A DNA stretch of 64,000 nucleotides from Allocatelliglobosispora scoriae (lineage in GTDB: Bacteria; Actinomycetota; Actinomycetes; Mycobacteriales; Micromonosporaceae). The notes beneath the pieces were generated by a model. That model saw nothing but the letters and a program-made list of their open reading frames with translations. It was not told the DNA's origin and searched no databases. The position numbers and the translations under genes are program-made. Where the stretch lies: positions 558,001-622,000 of the forward strand of contig NZ_JACHMN010000001.1 of NCBI RefSeq assembly GCF_014204945.1, given 5' to 3'. This document shows positions 17,077 through 26,050 of the stretch, one piece after another (the first letter of the stretch is position 1; each line of letters starts with the position of its first letter).

Positions 17077-17517
17077 ATGACGACGTTGCGGATTGTCCTG
17101 GTCGCGCTGGTCCACCCGGACGGTGCGGTGCTGCTGCGCATGCGCGACGAGCAGTCGGTGACCCGGTCCAATCGTTGGAGCCTGCCCGGTGGCGCCGTCG
17201 AGACCGGGGAGGACCCGCGTGACGCTGGCCGTCGGCTCGTCGCGGCGCAGACCGGCATCACCGTCGAGGCCGAGCTGATCGGCATCTGGAACGGATTCCT
17301 GCCCGGCGTCCCGGCCGAGGTCTACTTCTACGCCGTGCCGAGCACCGCGACGGTCGTGGTCAACCCGGCCGATTTCACCAGCGAGTTCGTGCCCGGCGCA
17401 GACCTGCAGAGCGGCCGGACCTTCACCCCGGCCACCGGTTACGTGCTCGCGCGTTTCGCCGACAAGCCGCGGTACCAGTCGCTGCTGCGCCGCCCGGACG
17501 CCGACGACCTGGCGTAG
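17077..17517 (+). CDS. Nudix-fold protein lacking the catalytic glutamates
   Basis: This 146-residue protein has the Nudix fold (VALVHPDGAVLLRMRDE, then SLPGGAVETGEDPRDA). The metal-binding REVxEETG block reads RLVAAQTG, so all three glutamates are replaced. Pyrophosphohydrolase activity is therefore unlikely, and a binding or regulatory role, as in other inactive Nudix proteins, is more plausible. ATG 17077 is 7 nt after TAGGGT (17064-17069). The reading frame is otherwise intact with normal codon use, so it is not a decaying gene. Confidence 0.72.
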   Translation: MTTLRIVLVALVHPDGAVLLRMRDEQSVTRSNRWSLPGGAVETGEDPRDAGRRLVAAQTGITVEAELIGIWNGFLPGVPAEVYFYAVPSTATVVVNPADFTSEFVPGADLQSGRTFTPATGYVLARFADKPRYQSLLRRPDADDLA

Positions 17518-17544
17518 CGCACACGCAACGCCTACCCTGCCGGG

Positions 17545-18183
17545 ATGTCGTTACCACGGGGTCACCGCATCGCGCTCGCCGTCTTCCTCGCCCTGCTGGC
17601 GGTGAGCTGGTGGCGGCCGATCTACCCGACCGAGCAGGCCCTGCACCACTCGCTCACCGCCGTCGCGCTGGTCGGGCTGGTCTACGCCCAGCACCGGCTG
17701 CGGCTGCCGCTGTCGTCGTTCGTGCTGGCCCTGGTGTTCCTGACCCTGCACACGGTCGCGGCCCGGTGGATCTACTCGTTCGTGCCCTACGACGAGTGGG
17801 CGCGGCACCTCACCGGCTCGACGCTGTCGGCGCGGTTCGGCTGGGAACGCAACCACTTCGACCGGCTGGTCCACTTCGCCTACGGCCTGCTGCTGGCCCC
17901 GATCCTGATGCGGGTGCTCATGGACCGGGGCCGCGCCACGGTGAGCTCGGCGGTGTCGGCGATCAACGTGGTCCTGTCGACCGGCGCGCTCTACGAGCTC
18001 TTCGAGTGGGGCATCGCGATCGCTCTGGCGCCCGGGATGGCCGAGGCCTACAACGGTCAGCAGGGCGACATCTGGGACGCGCAGAAAGATATGGGACTTG
18101 CTTTCGCCGGTTCGATCATCGGGGCCGTGATCTGCGCATTATTGGCCAAACGGCGGCACAGATTGATCTCAGAAAATCACTAG
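17545..18183 (+). CDS. DUF2238 (YjdF-like) inner-membrane protein
   Basis: The 212-residue protein has about six membrane helices. It contains the conserved features of the YjdF/DUF2238 family: HFDRLVHFAYGLLLAP in the middle and YELFEWGIAIA followed by NGQQGDIWDAQKDM near the C-terminus, rich in acidic and histidine residues that might bind a metal. Function in the family is unknown. ATG 17545 follows TACCCT (17533-17538) at 6 nt. Confidence 0.85.
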   Translation: MSLPRGHRIALAVFLALLAVSWWRPIYPTEQALHHSLTAVALVGLVYAQHRLRLPLSSFVLALVFLTLHTVAARWIYSFVPYDEWARHLTGSTLSARFGWERNHFDRLVHFAYGLLLAPILMRVLMDRGRATVSSAVSAINVVLSTGALYELFEWGIAIALAPGMAEAYNGQQGDIWDAQKDMGLAFAGSIIGAVICALLAKRRHRLISENH

Positions 18184-18192
18184 CATGCAGCC

Positions 18193-20226
18193 GTGGCCCA
18201 CAGCACCGGTTCAGGTTTCCGCTACGCGCCAGGGCTGGACGGCGTCCGAGCCCTGGCGGTGGCGGCCGTCTTCGCGTACCACGTCGGGACCACCGGCACC
18301 GGGGCGCTACCGCTGCAGGGCGGATTCCTCGGCGTCGACGTCTTCTTCGTCCTCTCCGGCTACCTGATCACGACGCTGCTGCTCGTCGAGGCGCGCGGCA
18401 CCGGCACCATCTCGATCAAGAAGTTCTACCAGCGGCGGGCCCGGCGGCTGCTGCCCGCAGCGCTCGCCCTCATGGCGGCGGTCACCGCGGTCGCGGTCTT
18501 CTTGCTGCCCGAGCAGGCCGCGCGGCTGCGCGGTGACCTGGTCGCCTCCCTGGTCTACGGGACCAACTGGTGGCTGATCATCCAGGACTCGTCCTACTTC
18601 GGCGGCGGCGAGCGCCCGGCGCTGCTGACCCACCTGTGGTCGCTCGCGGTCGAGGAGCAGTTCTACGTCCTCTGGCCGCTGGTTCTGATCCTGTTCGCCC
18701 GCAAGCGGGTGAGCCGGATGACGATGCTGCTGCTCATCGGCGCGGCGATCGTCGCCTCGTCGGTCGCGGCCGGGCTGCTGTTCGACCCGTGGGCGGACCC
18801 GTCGCGGGTCTACTACGGCACCGACACCCGGGCGGCGACGCCGCTGCTGGGCGCGGCGCTCGCGGTGGCGCTGCGGCCGTGGCGGCAGCTCGACGTGCTG
18901 TCGACCGGGCGGCGGATCGGCCTGGACCTGCTGGGGCTGGCCGCGCTCGGCGGGCTCGGCGCGGTGGCGGTGCTGCTCGGCGACAACGATCCGCTGCTCT
19001 ACCGGGGCGGTTTCCTGGTGATCGCGCTGCTCGCGGCGGCGCTGGTCGCCTCGGCGGGTCACCGGGCGACCTGGCTCGGCAGGGTGTTGGGCGCGCAGCC
19101 GCTGCGGTGGCTGGGCCAGCGGTCCTACGCGATCTACCTGTGGCACTGGCCGGTCTGTGTGCTCACCCGGCCCGGCGTGGACGTGCCGCTGACCGGGTGG
19201 GAGAACACCGGGTTGCGGGTCGCGATCGTGCTGGTCCTCGCCGAGCTGTCGTTCTGGCTGGTGGAGCGGCCGTGGCGCAGCACCAGCTTCTTCACGCTGC
19301 ACCCGCGCCGGCCCCGCCACGCCGTCCGCGCGCCGAAGCTGCGGGTCGCGACCATGCGGACCCCGGCGATGGCGATGGTGCTGACGCTCGTCGCGGGCGG
19401 GCTCGGCTGGCAGCTCACGGTGGTCGCGGCCCGGACCGGCGCCGGCCCGGCCGCGCCGGTCGACGCCGGTCCGGAGATCGAGCTGGGCCCGCTGGAGGTC
19501 CCGCCGGCGCCGTCGCCCTCGGGCTCGGTGCTGCCGTCACCGACGAGGAAACCGCCCACATCACCGGTACGCGTGGCGGTCTTCGGCGACTCGCAGGGCA
19601 TGACCCTGATGATCAACAAGCCGTCCGACATCGACAAGTACCTGAAGATCACCGACGAGACCCTGACCGGCTGCGGTGTCCTGCTCGGCAAGGTGACCAG
19701 CCGCACCGGCGAGCGCAAGAACCTGCTCGCGGACTGCCGGAGCTGGGAGTCGCACTGGCGCTCGGACGCGCAGCGCACCAAACCGACGATCGCGCTGGTG
19801 ATGCTCGGCGCGTGGGACGTCTTCGACCTCACCACCGAGACCGGCAAGCTGATCTTCGCCTCGCCGGCCTGGGACGCCGCCTTCACCGAGGCGCTGGGGC
19901 GGGCGATCGGCGCCCTGCGCGGCGCCCAGGCGAAGGTGGCGCTGGCCCTGCTGCCCTGTTACCGCCCGATCCGGGCGAGTGCCGGGTTCTGGCCGGAGCG
20001 CGGCGACGACACCCGGACCCGGCACGTCAACGACCTGCTCACCGCGGCAGCGGCGGCGGATCCGCTCAACGTCTCGACCGTCGAGCCGCCGGTGCAGTTC
20101 TGCACCGATCCCAAGATCTCGACCAGCAAGAGCTACCGGTGGGACGGGGTGCACTACTACAAGGCCGGTGCCGCCCTCTACTTCAAGGCCGTCACCCCGC
20201 AGCTGCTGCAACTCGCCGCCGTGTGA
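18193..20226 (+). CDS. OafA/OatA-type O-acyltransferase with C-terminal SGNH domain
   Basis: The 677-residue membrane protein begins with the acyltransferase-3 signature RYAPGLDGVRALAVAAVFAYH and continues with THLWSLAVEEQFYVLWPL and about ten to eleven helices to residue 390. A Pro/Ser-rich linker then leads to an extracytoplasmic SGNH hydrolase-like domain with VAVFGDSQG (catalytic Ser) and RWDGVHYYKAG (Asp and His). Such fusions O-acetylate cell-wall glycans or surface polysaccharides, the SGNH part delivering the acyl group. GTG 18193 follows TAGCAT at 6 nt. Confidence 0.9.
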   Translation: MAHSTGSGFRYAPGLDGVRALAVAAVFAYHVGTTGTGALPLQGGFLGVDVFFVLSGYLITTLLLVEARGTGTISIKKFYQRRARRLLPAALALMAAVTAVAVFLLPEQAARLRGDLVASLVYGTNWWLIIQDSSYFGGGERPALLTHLWSLAVEEQFYVLWPLVLILFARKRVSRMTMLLLIGAAIVASSVAAGLLFDPWADPSRVYYGTDTRAATPLLGAALAVALRPWRQLDVLSTGRRIGLDLLGLAALGGLGAVAVLLGDNDPLLYRGGFLVIALLAAALVASAGHRATWLGRVLGAQPLRWLGQRSYAIYLWHWPVCVLTRPGVDVPLTGWENTGLRVAIVLVLAELSFWLVERPWRSTSFFTLHPRRPRHAVRAPKLRVATMRTPAMAMVLTLVAGGLGWQLTVVAARTGAGPAAPVDAGPEIELGPLEVPPAPSPSGSVLPSPTRKPPTSPVRVAVFGDSQGMTLMINKPSDIDKYLKITDETLTGCGVLLGKVTSRTGERKNLLADCRSWESHWRSDAQRTKPTIALVMLGAWDVFDLTTETGKLIFASPAWDAAFTEALGRAIGALRGAQAKVALALLPCYRPIRASAGFWPERGDDTRTRHVNDLLTAAAAADPLNVSTVEPPVQFCTDPKISTSKSYRWDGVHYYKAGAALYFKAVTPQLLQLAAV

Positions 20227-20233
20227 GGTTCGG

Positions 20234-20262
20234 TTGATGAGGCAACTACCCCTGAGTAGGCT
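20234..20262 (+). promoter_or_regulatory. Promoter of the bcp peroxiredoxin gene
   Basis: TTGATG (20234-20239), 17 bp, then TAGGCT (20257-20262). A leader of about 28 nt with AAGGAG before ATG 20296 makes this one of the leadered genes in the area. Confidence 0.6.
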
Positions 20263-20295
20263 CGAAGGAGTTACCGCCTAGTCAAGGAGCGCATC

Positions 20296-20772
20296 ATGGC
20301 TGCCGTCAAGGGTCCCGGTGTCCGCGACGCCGCACCGGACTTCACCCTCGCCTCGCACACGTCGAGCGAGAAGGTCAGCCTCGGCGACTTCCGCGGCAAG
20401 ACCGTCGTGCTCTACTTCTACCCCAAGGACGACACCCGGGGCTGCACGGCGCAGGCCTGCTCGCTGCGCGACTCGCACGAGGTCTTCACCGACGCCGGTG
20501 CCGTCGTGATCGGCGTCAGCTCCGACTCGGTCGAGTCGCACAAGAAGTTCGCCGACCGCTACAACCTGCCCTTCACGCTGCTGAGCGACGAGGGCGGCGA
20601 GGTGCGCAAGGCGTTCGGCGTACCGGCGACCTTCGGCCTGCTGCCCGGCCGGGTGACGTATGTGATCGACGGCGCGGGGATCATCCGCCACGTCTTCAAC
20701 TCGCAGATGAACATCGGCGGCCACGTCGACGGTGCCCTGGCGGTCGTCAAGGAGCTCCAGGCGGCCGCGTGA
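20296..20772 (+). CDS. bcp: Thioredoxin-dependent thiol peroxidase (Bcp/PrxQ)
   Basis: The 158-residue product is a full-length 1-domain peroxiredoxin of the Bcp/PrxQ class. It has VLYFYPKDDTRGCTAQACSL with the peroxidatic and resolving cysteines five residues apart, as in E. coli Bcp, and the distal arginine region. It reduces hydrogen peroxide and organic hydroperoxides with thioredoxin or mycoredoxin as electron donor, in the cytosol. The usual Pro of DTPGC is Arg here. A canonical promoter and Shine-Dalgarno precede it. Confidence 0.93.
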   Translation: MAAVKGPGVRDAAPDFTLASHTSSEKVSLGDFRGKTVVLYFYPKDDTRGCTAQACSLRDSHEVFTDAGAVVIGVSSDSVESHKKFADRYNLPFTLLSDEGGEVRKAFGVPATFGLLPGRVTYVIDGAGIIRHVFNSQMNIGGHVDGALAVVKELQAAA

Positions 20773-20795
20773 GCGACGCGGCTTAAGATCCTCGG

Positions 20796-21329
20796 GTGCA
20801 GCAGATCAGCGGACTCACCGCGGCCGACCTGACCCCGGACCTGTTGGCCGAGCTCGCCGAGGTGCTCGTCGACGCGGTCGACGACGGCGCCTCGGTCGGG
20901 TTCGTCCACCCCTTCGGCGCCCGCGACGCGGCGGACTGGTGGACCAGGGCGCTGGGCCCGGTCGACGACGGCACGACGCTGATGTGGGTGGCCCGTGACG
21001 ACGAGGGCCGGGTCACCGGCACGGTCCAGGCGGCGCTGGAGCAGATGCCCAACGGCCGGCACCGGGCCGAGGTCAAGAAGCTGCTGGTGCACCGCCGCTC
21101 GCGCGGCAGGGGCCTGGGCCGGGCGCTGCTCGCCGCCGCCGAGCGCGGTGCCGAGCAGGCCGGTGCCACGCTGCTGATCCTCGACACGGAGACCGGCAGT
21201 CCGGCCGAGACGCTCTACCGCAGCAGCGGCTGGGTGGAGGTGGGCACGATCCCGTTCCACGCGGCGAAGCCGGACGGCGAGCTGAAGGCCACGACGTACT
21301 TCTACAAGTATCTCGGCGAAACCGACTAA
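20796..21329 (+). CDS. GNAT family N-acetyltransferase
   Basis: The 177-residue protein is a single GNAT domain: LLVHRRSRGRGLGRALLAAAER is a textbook acetyl-CoA loop (about residues 91-112), followed by LILDTETGSPAETLYRSSGW. The C-terminal FKY-type end is typical of antibiotic or amino-acid acetyltransferase relatives, and the acceptor cannot be named. GTG 20796 follows TAAGAT (20784-20789) at 6 nt, so it is transcribed separately from bcp. Confidence 0.88.
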   Translation: MQQISGLTAADLTPDLLAELAEVLVDAVDDGASVGFVHPFGARDAADWWTRALGPVDDGTTLMWVARDDEGRVTGTVQAALEQMPNGRHRAEVKKLLVHRRSRGRGLGRALLAAAERGAEQAGATLLILDTETGSPAETLYRSSGWVEVGTIPFHAAKPDGELKATTYFYKYLGETD

Positions 21330-21349
21330 ACAGACATTAGTCTCGGCCC

Positions 21350-22363
21350 ATGAGGGCCGTTCGCTGGATCACCGAGGGCGTCACGCCCCGCGCCGCCATG
21401 CTCGTCGCCGGGGTGCTCGCGCTGCAGCTCGGCTTCATCGCCAGCTACCTGGCCGCGTTCCACGCACCCGCGCCGCACCACGTCGAGATCGCCGTCGCCG
21501 CGCCGACCCCGGCCGCCGCCGAGCAGGCGGCCGCCCGCCTCAACGCCCTGCCCGGCGACCCCGTCCACGCCACCGCCGTCGCCTCGGAAGCCGTCGCCCG
21601 GGCGCGGATCGACGACCGCACGGCCTACGGCGCCGTGCTCGTCGGCACCACCGGCGACCAGCTCGTCGTCGCCTCCGCCGCCGGTGCCCCCGTCGCCGAG
21701 GCCCTCATCGCGGTGATCGGCAAGGTCGACCAGGCGGCCGGCCGGATGCTGCAGGTCAGCGACGCCAAGCCGCTGCCGCCCGGCGACCAGCGCGGGCTCG
21801 CCGGGTTCTACCTCATCGTGGGCTGGGTCATCGGCGGCTACCTCGTCGCCTCCGCGCTCAGCGTCAGCCTCGGCGCCCGACCCGCCACCCGCCAGCGCGC
21901 CACCGTACGCCTCACCGCGCTCGCCGCCTACGCGGTCGCCTCGGGGCTCGGCGGTGCCGCCATCACCTACGGATACGTCGGCGGCCTGCCGCACCACTTC
22001 CTCAAGCTCTGGGCGCTGGGTACCCTCGTCGTCTTCGCGGTCGGCGCCTTCACCATGGCGCTGCAGGTCGTCTCCGGCATCATCGGCATCGGGCTCGCCG
22101 TCCTGCTCTTCGTCATCCTCGGCAACCCCAGCGCCGGCGGTGCCTACCCGGCGCCGCTGCTGCCCGCGTTCTGGGCGGCGATCGGGCCATGGCTGCCCAC
22201 CGGCGCCGGGGTCTCGGCGTTCCGGGGCATCATCTACTTCGGCGGCGCCCGCATCGGGCTGCCGCTGCTGGTCCTCGCCGTCTACGCGATCGTCGGCGGT
22301 GCCGTCACCCTCTACTTCGCCGGGCACCGGCCCCGGCTCGCCGACGAGGTCGACGCACTCTGA
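21350..22363 (+). CDS. ABC-2-like / YhgE-type membrane protein of unknown role
   Basis: The 337 residues have one N-terminal helix, an extracytoplasmic domain of about 130 residues and a C-terminal block of six helices (from GLAGFYLIVGWVIGGYLVAS). This is the topology of YhgE/Pip-like and ABC-2 membrane proteins found in phage-infection and export systems. There is no ATPase gene nearby, so it probably acts alone. ATG 21350 follows TAGTCT (21338-21343) at 6 nt. Confidence 0.65.
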   Translation: MRAVRWITEGVTPRAAMLVAGVLALQLGFIASYLAAFHAPAPHHVEIAVAAPTPAAAEQAAARLNALPGDPVHATAVASEAVARARIDDRTAYGAVLVGTTGDQLVVASAAGAPVAEALIAVIGKVDQAAGRMLQVSDAKPLPPGDQRGLAGFYLIVGWVIGGYLVASALSVSLGARPATRQRATVRLTALAAYAVASGLGGAAITYGYVGGLPHHFLKLWALGTLVVFAVGAFTMALQVVSGIIGIGLAVLLFVILGNPSAGGAYPAPLLPAFWAAIGPWLPTGAGVSAFRGIIYFGGARIGLPLLVLAVYAIVGGAVTLYFAGHRPRLADEVDAL

Positions 22364-22585
22364 GCGCCCCCGCCGCGAGACCCCCGCGCCGGTCCGAGGT
22401 CCGCGTCGGCGATCGACCGGGTGTTGTCCGGCACCGTCCGTCGGTTGTGGACCGGGCAGGGCTGGACGAGGGCAGAAACCTGAGGAACCGACGGTAGAAT
22501 CGGCGCCTCAGACCCGGTCGCAGTTGTTGGCGGAGCGTCATATCCGTCCTGCCTGGCGTCGGGTTACGCGGATGGGGGGCGCGGA

Positions 22586-22864
22586 ATGGGGAAGGTGGAG
22601 AAACTACCTGTCGAGACCTGGCGACCGGACGAGCTACCGCTGGATCATTGGCGGCCCGTGCAGGAACCACCGGCGGACAGCTGGTGGGAGGTGCCGGGAA
22701 AAGCGCTGCTGATCGCCACCCCGTTCCTCACATCGGTGGCCTTCTTCGCCCTGCCCGGGGCGTCGTGGCGCATCTGGGTCAGCGCCCTGGGCGGGATCTA
22801 CGTCTTCTTCTTCGTGCTGCTCGGGACGGCGAAGCTGTTCCGAGACTGGCACCGTGAGCCATAA
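22586..22864 (+). CDS. Small two-helix membrane protein
   Basis: The 92-residue product has an acidic, Trp- and Pro-rich N-terminal half (with two similar DELPLDHWRPVQEPPADSW-type segments) and two membrane helices (ALLIATPFLTSVAFFALPG and SALGGIYVFFFVLLGTAKLF), ending in a short basic tail. No family is recognised. A G-rich stretch resembling a Shine-Dalgarno site precedes ATG 22586. Codon bias supports a real gene. Confidence 0.6.
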   Translation: MGKVEKLPVETWRPDELPLDHWRPVQEPPADSWWEVPGKALLIATPFLTSVAFFALPGASWRIWVSALGGIYVFFFVLLGTAKLFRDWHREP

Positions 22865-22930
22865 CGGTCGATGACATGCGTTGCCGGGGCGGCGGAGAAG
22901 GCCGTCGCCCCGGCACCGGCCGACATCTGA

Positions 22931-23539
22931 TCAGTTGCCGTCGCGCAGCTCCGCGAGGCGGGTCGCGGTGAAGGTGATCTCGGCGAACCTCGCCGTGCAG
23001 CCCTTGCCGGTCGGCGACTGCACCTCGAACCCGACCTCGGCGGCGTCCGTGCCGAGCCCGAAGTAGCGCACGAACTCCCAGTGCTGCCCGTCGGTCGAGG
23101 CGTGGAACGCGTAGGCCGGCCCGATCCGCGACACCCGCAGCCACACCGTGTCACCGTCGACGGTGAACGCGTTGGCGTCGTCGGAGGTCCCCCGGGTCAC
23201 CACCGAGACGACCATCGGCTGCCCCTGCGGCGAGCGCTCGAAGCAGACCTTCGCCCACTGGCGCTCCCCCGCCCACAGCAGCAGCACTCCGGCGTCGTAG
23301 GTCGCCTTGAACCCGACCGTGACCTTCGCCGAGAGCTGGAAGTCGCCGGTGACCTCGGCGAGCAGCCGGGGCGCGTTGACGGTGGCGTTGAGCCCGGCCG
23401 GGTCCGCGAAGAGGTCGGTGAGTCCACCGGCCTCGATCCGCAGCACACCGTCCGCGTAGCGGGTGGCGACCGGCGGCTCGGACCAGTGCATCGGGGCCGG
23501 GATCCCGGCGATCTCCACAGCGTCATCCATGCGTGACAT
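22931..23539 (-). CDS. DUF1349 (concanavalin-like) protein
   Basis: A 202-residue cytosolic protein of the DUF1349 family, which adopts a concanavalin/lectin-type beta-sandwich. Characteristic segments are LLAEVTGDFQLSAKVTVGF, AGVLLLWAGERQWAKVCFE and WLRVSRIGPAYAFHASTDGQ. Members are uncharacterised, and sugar binding is only suggested by the fold. ATG 23539 follows GATCGT at 6 nt; ATG 23530 is an alternative. Confidence 0.82.
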   Translation of the reverse strand: MSRMDDAVEIAGIPAPMHWSEPPVATRYADGVLRIEAGGLTDLFADPAGLNATVNAPRLLAEVTGDFQLSAKVTVGFKATYDAGVLLLWAGERQWAKVCFERSPQGQPMVVSVVTRGTSDDANAFTVDGDTVWLRVSRIGPAYAFHASTDGQHWEFVRYFGLGTDAAEVGFEVQSPTGKGCTARFAEITFTATRLAELRDGN

Positions 23540-23582
23540 GCAACCACGATCCCCCGCAACTCGCCACCGGCGCATCCTCCAC

Positions 23583-24449
23583 TCAGCCCTGCCCGGTGAC
23601 ACCTCGCATCTTCTCCGGGTTGATCACGATCCGCAGCGCGGCGATCCGGTCGCCGTCGACCTCCAGGCTGACCGTGCCGATCGGTACCCCACCCAGCACG
23701 AACAGGACCCCCAGCTCGCCGTTGATCTCGGCGAGCCGCGCGGTGAACTCCTGCCCCTCGACCTTGCCGAGCACGCCGACGATCCAGCGCCCGACGTGGT
23801 CCGCGCCGACGACCGGCCGCCGGGCCGCGGAGACGATGCCGCCGCCGTCGGACCAGACCGTCACGTCGGGTGCGAGCACCGCCATCACCTCGGCGAGGTC
23901 GCCGCCGGCGCACGCGGCCCGGAACCGCTCCACCACCTGCGCCCGGGTCGCCGGATCCGCGTCGTAGCGGGGGCGCCGCGCCCGCACGTGCTCGCGGGCG
24001 CGGTGGGCGAGCTGGCGGACCGCGCTCTCCTCCCGGCCGAGCATCTCGGCGATCTCGGCGTGGTCGTAGCCGAAGACCTCCCGCAGCAGGAAGACGGCCC
24101 GCTCCAGCGGGGACAGCGTCTCCAGCACGACGAGCATCGCCATCGAGACCGATTCGGCCATCTCCACCTCCTCGGCGGTGTCGGGGCTGGTCAGCAGCGG
24201 TTCGGGCAGCCACGGCCCGACGTAGGACTCGCGCCGCGCGCGGGCCGAGGTGAGCTGGTTGAGCGCCAGGTTCGTCACGGTCTTCACCAGGTACGCCTTC
24301 GGCTGCTCCACCGCCGCCGCCTCCACCGCGGACCAGCGCAGCCAGGCGTCCTGGACGATGTCCTCCGCGTCGGCGACACTGCCCGTCATCCGGTAGGCGA
24401 CGGAGAAGAGCAGCCGCCGGTTCTCGTCGAAGACGTCGATCATCCCCAC
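23583..24449 (-). CDS. sigJ: ECF41-type (SigJ) sigma factor with C-terminal SnoaL domain
   Basis: The 288-residue protein has regions 2 and 4 (ENRRLLFSVAYRMTGSVADA; LSPLERAVFLLREVFGYDHA) followed by a fused SnoaL-like domain. Three ECF41 signatures are present: WLPEP between regions 2 and 4, SDGGG in the extension and NPEKM near the C-terminus. In this group the extension replaces a separate anti-sigma factor and tunes activity. The gene begins 1-7 bp after the upstream epimerase stop (GTG 24449, or ATG 24443 with CATGAT 6 nt upstream), matching the known ECF41 genomic partnership. Confidence 0.92.
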   Translation of the reverse strand: MGMIDVFDENRRLLFSVAYRMTGSVADAEDIVQDAWLRWSAVEAAAVEQPKAYLVKTVTNLALNQLTSARARRESYVGPWLPEPLLTSPDTAEEVEMAESVSMAMLVVLETLSPLERAVFLLREVFGYDHAEIAEMLGREESAVRQLAHRAREHVRARRPRYDADPATRAQVVERFRAACAGGDLAEVMAVLAPDVTVWSDGGGIVSAARRPVVGADHVGRWIVGVLGKVEGQEFTARLAEINGELGVLFVLGGVPIGTVSLEVDGDRIAALRIVINPEKMRGVTGQG

Positions 24450-24450
24450 A

Positions 24451-25347
24451 TCATGCCTGCTCGGCGAGGGCTGCTCGGGCGCCGTCGTGGCTCGGGCGCC
24501 AGTGGAGCTCGCGGTGGGCCAGGCCGCTGTCGACGCGCAGGTTGGTGGAGAGGATCACCGACAGGTAGCCCAGCATGCCCGGCACCCAGCGGGGCACCCG
24601 CATCGGGGCGGGCGCTCCGAAGACCTCGGCGGTGAGTTCGGCCATCTCCCGGAACCCCACGGCCGCGTCGTCGGCGATGTTGTAGGCCTGCCCGGGCCGC
24701 CCGTGCTCCAGGGCGGCCACGATCGCCGCCGACGCGTCGGCGAGAGTCACCCACGGCAGCGCCCGGCCGCCGTCGGCGGGCAGCGGCAGCATGCGTTTGC
24801 GCAGCATCTGCACCATGGCGTCGGTGCCGGCGCCGCCGTAGAACAGGCCGTACCGCAGGGCGATGCCACCGGCGCCGAGCATCAGCTCCTCCTTGGTCCG
24901 CATCGCGGCGACGTGCTGCTCCAGCGCCGGATCGCGCTGCACGGGCGCCCAGCCGTCGGTCTCGGCGAGCGGGGTATCGCCATGATCGCCGTAGCCGTAT
25001 CCGAACACCATCGACTCCGCGATGAACCTCGTCGCTCCGACCTCGCGGGCGGCGGCGAGCAGGTTGCGCGTACCCAGAATGCGAAGTTGATCTGTCGCGG
25101 CCATGTCGCGGTGGCGCAGCGGCGGGCGCTTGAGCGCCGTCGCGGCATGGACCACGGCGTCCGCGCTGGTCCCGGCCACAGCCCGCAGCAGGCCGTCGCG
25201 GTCCAGCAGATCCGCCGGTACGCCGTTGGCCGCTGCGCGGCCCAACCCGATGACGGTGTGCCCCGCCCCGGTGAGCGCCGTGGTGATCTCCCGGCCGAAG
25301 ACGCCGCTCGCACCGGCCAGCAGGATGGTGAGCTTCTCTGTCGTCAT
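24451..25347 (-). CDS. NAD(P)-dependent epimerase / dehydratase (COE-type partner of ECF41)
   Basis: The 298 residues begin with an extended-SDR Rossmann motif, LLAGASGVFGREI (GxxGxxG), and continue with VVHAATALK. Residues near FIAESMVFGYG replace the usual YxxxK block, as in atypical SDR members. ECF41 sigma genes are known to lie next to genes for carboxymuconolactone decarboxylases, oxidoreductases or epimerases, and this gene takes that place, sharing an operon with sigJ. ATG 25347 is chosen; an ATG at 25383 would add 12 residues. Confidence 0.8.
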   Translation of the reverse strand: MTTEKLTILLAGASGVFGREITTALTGAGHTVIGLGRAAANGVPADLLDRDGLLRAVAGTSADAVVHAATALKRPPLRHRDMAATDQLRILGTRNLLAAAREVGATRFIAESMVFGYGYGDHGDTPLAETDGWAPVQRDPALEQHVAAMRTKEELMLGAGGIALRYGLFYGGAGTDAMVQMLRKRMLPLPADGGRALPWVTLADASAAIVAALEHGRPGQAYNIADDAAVGFREMAELTAEVFGAPAPMRVPRWVPGMLGYLSVILSTNLRVDSGLAHRELHWRPSHDGARAALAEQA

Positions 25348-25396
25348 GCCCAGGTGACCGGATGCCCCCGCGATCCGTGACATCGGGTGACCGCGA

Positions 25397-26050
25397 TCAC
25401 CCGATGCGGCGCTCGATCTTCTCCCGCATATCGGTGGGGAGCGCGTCGGCGGCGAGGAGCAGCGGCAGGAGCTCCGGTTCGAGTGTCAGCGCCCGGAACA
25501 CCAGCCCGATCGTGACGTCGTGGTCCGGGCGGTCGACGACGGTGATGGTGTCACCCGCCTGGACCTCGCCCTCCTCGACGATGCTGAGATAGCTGCCCGG
25601 GACCGCCTTGGCGGTGAACCGCTTGGTCCAGCCCGGCTCGCCCATCCAGTGGGAGAAGGTGTCGCACGGGATCCTCGGCACGGTCACCGCGAGCACCACG
25701 GTGTCGCCGACGTGCCAGCGCTCGCCGAGGCGGGCGCCGTTGACGTCCACACCGGACGTGGTGAGGTTCTCGCCGAACATGCCGCCGGTGAGCTCGCGGC
25801 CCAGTTCGGCGCCCCAGGCGTCGAGGTCCTCGCGGGCGTAGGCGTAGACGGCCTGCTCGTCGCCGCCGTGGTGGCGGACGTCGTAGACGGCGTCGCCGAT
25901 GACCCCGCTGCCGAGCCCGGTCGTCTTCGGGCCGGGGCGGCGCAGGCGGACGGGGCCGTCGACGGGGCGCTTGTCGATGCCGGTGGTGCCGGTCGACTTG
26001 GCCGGATTGTGGCGGGGTACGGCGACATTGACGGAGACCAGTTCACCCAT
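25397..26050 (-). CDS. MOSC domain protein (YiiM-like)
   Basis: The 217-residue protein is a single MOSC domain. It shows GSGVIGDAVYDVRHHGGDEQ, ELTGGMFGENLTTSG and the cysteine in PRIPCDTFSHW, the position proposed to carry sulfur or bind molybdenum cofactor. YiiM-like MOSC proteins reduce N-hydroxylated compounds or handle Moco. ATG 26050 follows TAGGCT (minus strand, 26062-26057) at 6 nt. Confidence 0.88.
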   Translation of the reverse strand: MGELVSVNVAVPRHNPAKSTGTTGIDKRPVDGPVRLRRPGPKTTGLGSGVIGDAVYDVRHHGGDEQAVYAYAREDLDAWGAELGRELTGGMFGENLTTSGVDVNGARLGERWHVGDTVVLAVTVPRIPCDTFSHWMGEPGWTKRFTAKAVPGSYLSIVEEGEVQAGDTITVVDRPDHDVTIGLVFRALTLEPELLPLLLAADALPTDMREKIERRIG

